The translations under genes were made by a program, and so were the position numbers. The notes below the pieces were generated by a model that made no database searches, was not told the DNA's origin, and saw only the letters and a program-made list of their open reading frames with translations. DNA of 64,000 nt from Prunus persica (Eukaryota; Streptophyta; Magnoliopsida; Rosales; Rosaceae): NCBI RefSeq assembly GCF_000346465.2, contig NC_034014.1, forward strand, positions 3,819,385 to 3,883,384, in the 5' to 3' direction. Positions 61,392 to 64,000 of this stretch are shown here, piece after piece (position 1 is the stretch's first letter; each line of letters starts with the position of its first letter).

Positions 61392-61491
61392 NNNNNNNNN
61401 NNNNNNNNNNNNNNNNNNNNNNNNNNNNNNNNNNNNNNNNNNNNNNNNNNNNNNNNNNNNNNNNNNNNNNNNNNNNNNNNNNNNNNNNNNN
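61392..61491. other. Assembly gap (100 N) inside the tandem array
   Basis: By comparison with other units, only about 44 bases are expected between the flanks (from GGTCTTAAAAAAGG to GCCCGGCTAG). The 100 N are thus a placeholder and could hide one or more whole units. Confidence 0.97.
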
Positions 61492-63851
61492 GCCCGGCTA
61501 GACTATTTTTCAAAAAGAAAAATATAGTACAGCCGCACGGCTATACTATGTAAATATAGTATTTAATAAATAAATAAAAGAAAGAAGGACCCTCCAAGTT
61601 GCATTAGCTTGTACTTTATAGATATTAATTTGCTAGTTTAAACATATCCATATTTTTAAACTTTATACTTTTGAAAAAAAAAAAAAAACACATGAACACT
61701 TCTCCCGACGAAATTTCGTCGGCAAAGATCTATGCCGACAAAATTTGCCGGATTAGGTTTCCCCCGACGAAAATATCTTTGCCGACGAAATTTCGTCGGG
61801 AAAGGTCTTAATTTTAAAAAATAAGTATAAACTTAGGATGTTTAGGTTAATTAATTTATAAAAATTTTATTTTTAGTAACTACATAATATATTTGGAGAT
61901 TTAATTAGTTGAATTAGCAATTATATTTTAATTAGTTTATTTATTTAATGACTGATTATGATTAAATATTTTAATTAACTTCATGAATTATATTACTTAA
62001 TGAATAGTAATTCAATTTTCTCTTCTTCTTTTTCTCCTTTACTAATCAAAGTAATTAAAAAAGTGAAATACATACCATGCTACTTAAAGGGTGTAGCCTA
62101 CCTTTTCATTAAAAAAAAAAAAAAAATTTAAAAAATTAAAAAAATTAAAAAAAAAAAAAAAAACTGAGTATAGCCGTGCGGCTATACTATTTTTAATATA
62201 AAAAGGCGCCACGTGTCGACTTTTTAAAAAACACCGAGTATAGCCGTGCGGCTGTACTATTTTTTGGTCTTAAAAAAGGAGCCTCCAGCGATTAGGCGCC
62301 ACGTGTCCCCAAAAAGTATAGCCGCCCGGCTAGACTATTTTTCAAAAAGAAAAATATAGTACAGCCGCACGGCTATACTATGTAAATATAGTATTTAATA
62401 AATAAATAAAAGAAAGAAGGACCCTCCAAGTTGCATTAGCTTGTACTTTATAGATATTAATTTGCTAGTTTAAACATATCCATATTTTTAAACTTTATAC
62501 TTTTGAAAAAAAAAAAAAACACATGAACACTTCTCCCGACGAAATTTCGTCGGCAAAGATCTATGCCGACAAAATTTGCCGGATTAGGTTTCCCCCGACG
62601 AAAATATCTCTGCCGACGAAATTTCGTCGGGAAAGGTCTTAATTTTAAAAAATAAGTATAAACTTAGGATGTTTAGGTTAATTAATTTATAAAAATTTTA
62701 TTTTTAGTAACTACATAATATATTTGGAGATTTAATTAGTTGAATTAGCAATTATATTTTAATTAGTTTATTTATTTAATGACTGATTATGATTAAATAT
62801 TTTAATTAACTTCATGAATTATATTACTTAATGAATAGTAATTCAATTTTCTCTTCTTCTTTTTCTCCTTTACTAATCAAAGTAATTAAAAAAGTGAAAT
62901 ACATACCATGCTACTTAAAGGGTGTAGCCTACCTTTTCATTAAAAAAAAAAAAATTTAAAAAAAAAATTAAAAAAAAAAAAAAAAAAACTGAGTATAGCC
63001 GTGCGGCTATACTATTTTTAATATAAAAAGGCGCCACGTGTCGACTTTTTAAAAAACACCGAGTATAGCCGTGCGGCTGTACTATTTTTTGGTCTTAAAA
63101 AAGGAGCCTCCAGCGATTAGGCGCCACGTGTCCCCAAAAAGTATAGCCGCCCGGCTAGACTATTTTTCAAAAAGAAAAATATAGTACAGCCGCACGGCTA
63201 TACTATGTAAATATAGTATTTAATAAATAAATAAAAGAAAGAAGGACCCTCCAAGTTGCATTAGCTTGTACTTTATAGATATTAATTTGCTAGTTTAAAC
63301 ATATCCATATTTTTAAACTTTATACTTTTGAAAAAAAAAAAAAACACATGAACACTTCTCCCGACGAAATTTCGTCGGCAAAGATCTATGCCGACAAAAT
63401 TTGCCGGATTAGGTTTCCCCCGACGAAAATATCTTTGCCGACGAAATTTCGTCGGGAAAGGTCTTAATTTTAAAAAATAAGTATAAACTTAGGATGTTTA
63501 GGTTAATTAATTTATAAAAATTTTATTTTTAGTAACTACATAATATATTTGGAGATTTAATTAGTTGAATTAGCAATTATATTTTAATTAGTTTATTTAT
63601 TTAATGACTGATTATGATTAAATATTTTAATTAACTTCATGAATTATATTACTTAATGAATAGTAATTCAATTTTCTCTTCTTCTTTTTCTCCTTTACTA
63701 ATCAAAGTAATTAAAAAAGTGAAATACATACCATGCTACTAAAGGGTGTAGCCTACCTTTTCATTAAAAAAAAAAAAAAATTAAAAAAATTAAAAAAATT
63801 AAAAAAAAAAAAAAAAAAGAAAATGAGTATAGCCGCTATACTATTTTTAAT

Positions 63852-64000
63852 ACAATCTCCCCCCACGAATCAACCTTTCCTGCAACAAAGCGGATTGCCG
63901 TCCGGCCTTACTTTTTTCCTTGAAAAAAAGGTACCCCCACCAGTATAAATAGGGGCTCCGCATAATAGGATAAAGCAAGGAACACCATACTCGAATCAGT
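63852..64000 (+). promoter_or_regulatory. Promoter-like sequence with TATA box at the window edge
   Basis: Array homology ends at about 63851. TATAAATAG lies at 63944-63952, and the downstream DNA (GGGGCTCCGCATAATAGG, then AAGCAAGGAACACC) looks like a transcription start region. It could belong to a gene or to an LTR continuing beyond the window; which cannot be told from here. Confidence 0.4.

Larger units (their letters stand above)
54437..63851. repeat. Tandem array, at least 11 copies of an ~830-bp unit
   Basis: A marker (TCCCGACGAAATTTCGTCGG) recurs at 55018, 55847, 56670, 57506, 58339, 59156, 59991, 60822, 61703, 62534 and 63359, giving spacings of 829, 823, 836, 833, 817, 835, 831, 881 (across an N gap), 831 and 825. 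Copies are nearly identical apart from A-tract lengths and a few substitutions. In order, each unit holds: a TGATTATGATTAAATATTTT lead-in, an A/T tract, two TATAGCCGTGCGGCTRTA palindromes, two GCCACGTGTC motifs, two more palindromes (TATAGCCGCCCGGCTAGA and ACAGCCGCACGGCTATA), and a 99-bp foldback. The first unit has a deletion at its left edge and the last has lost the centre of its first palindrome. I see no plausible gene in the unit; short repeated ORFs end in poly-lysine from the A tract. Confidence 0.97.

Noticed and set aside
54437..63851. Array considered as a CRISPR-like or telomeric repeat
   Set aside because: The unit is ~830 bp with no unique spacers, and the sequence is clearly a plant nuclear genome.

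Overview
The window is nuclear DNA of a flowering plant. It is AT-rich and intron-rich, with many transposon remnants, microsatellites and two 100-N assembly gaps. The gene sequences and a Cassandra-type LTR point to a eudicot, most likely Rosaceae. That placement rests on recall of similar proteins, not on a search.

Four protein genes look intact. On the minus strand at 3479-5240 is a clade-B type 2C protein phosphatase (AP2C-like, with a MAPK-docking motif; 4 exons, 373 aa). On the minus strand at 12131-13809 is the 56-residue small subunit of serine palmitoyltransferase; its ORF is split over three short exons and it has a separate leader exon. On the plus strand at 32605-36176 is glutamine-dependent asparagine synthetase (13 exons, 588 aa, first intron GC-AG). 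On the minus strand at 38138-41287 is a PMR5/TBL44-like polysaccharide O-acetyltransferase family gene (5 exons, 392 aa). A tRNA-His(GTG) gene lies between the last two. These genes serve separate pathways (MAPK signalling, sphingolipid synthesis, nitrogen transport, wall acetylation) and do not form a functional cluster.

The rest is mostly transposon-derived. At 6.6-9.8 kb a long inverted repeat is interrupted by a 1052-bp MULE with an exact 9-bp target duplication. At 11.1-11.6 kb are two MITEs. At 17.4-18.6 kb is a decayed gypsy gag. At 21.8-23.8 kb is a pair of Helitron-like repeats. At 24226-30890 is a complete copia-derived element with 162-bp LTRs and AGGAA target duplications. It carries fused fragments of three host genes: a UDP-glycosyltransferase, a GT34 glycosyltransferase and lactate dehydrogenase.

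From 43.8 to 54.2 kb there is a graveyard of gene fragments: phytocyanin, alpha/beta hydrolase twice, GT47 exostosin, LRR kinase, CIA30/Rossmann protein, copia pol plus LTR, and a G-type lectin receptor kinase lacking its catalytic loop. A 271-bp Cassandra solo LTR sits among them. Many fragments are separated by short palindromes of the form TATAGCCG-NN-CGGCTATA.

From about 54.4 to 63.85 kb runs a tandem array of at least 11 copies of an ~830-bp unit. Each unit holds four of the same palindromes, two CACGTG motifs and a 99-bp foldback with perfect 27-bp arms. The link between this array and the dispersed palindromes around the gene fragments is the most unusual thing here. The window ends on a TATA-box promoter-like sequence just past the array.
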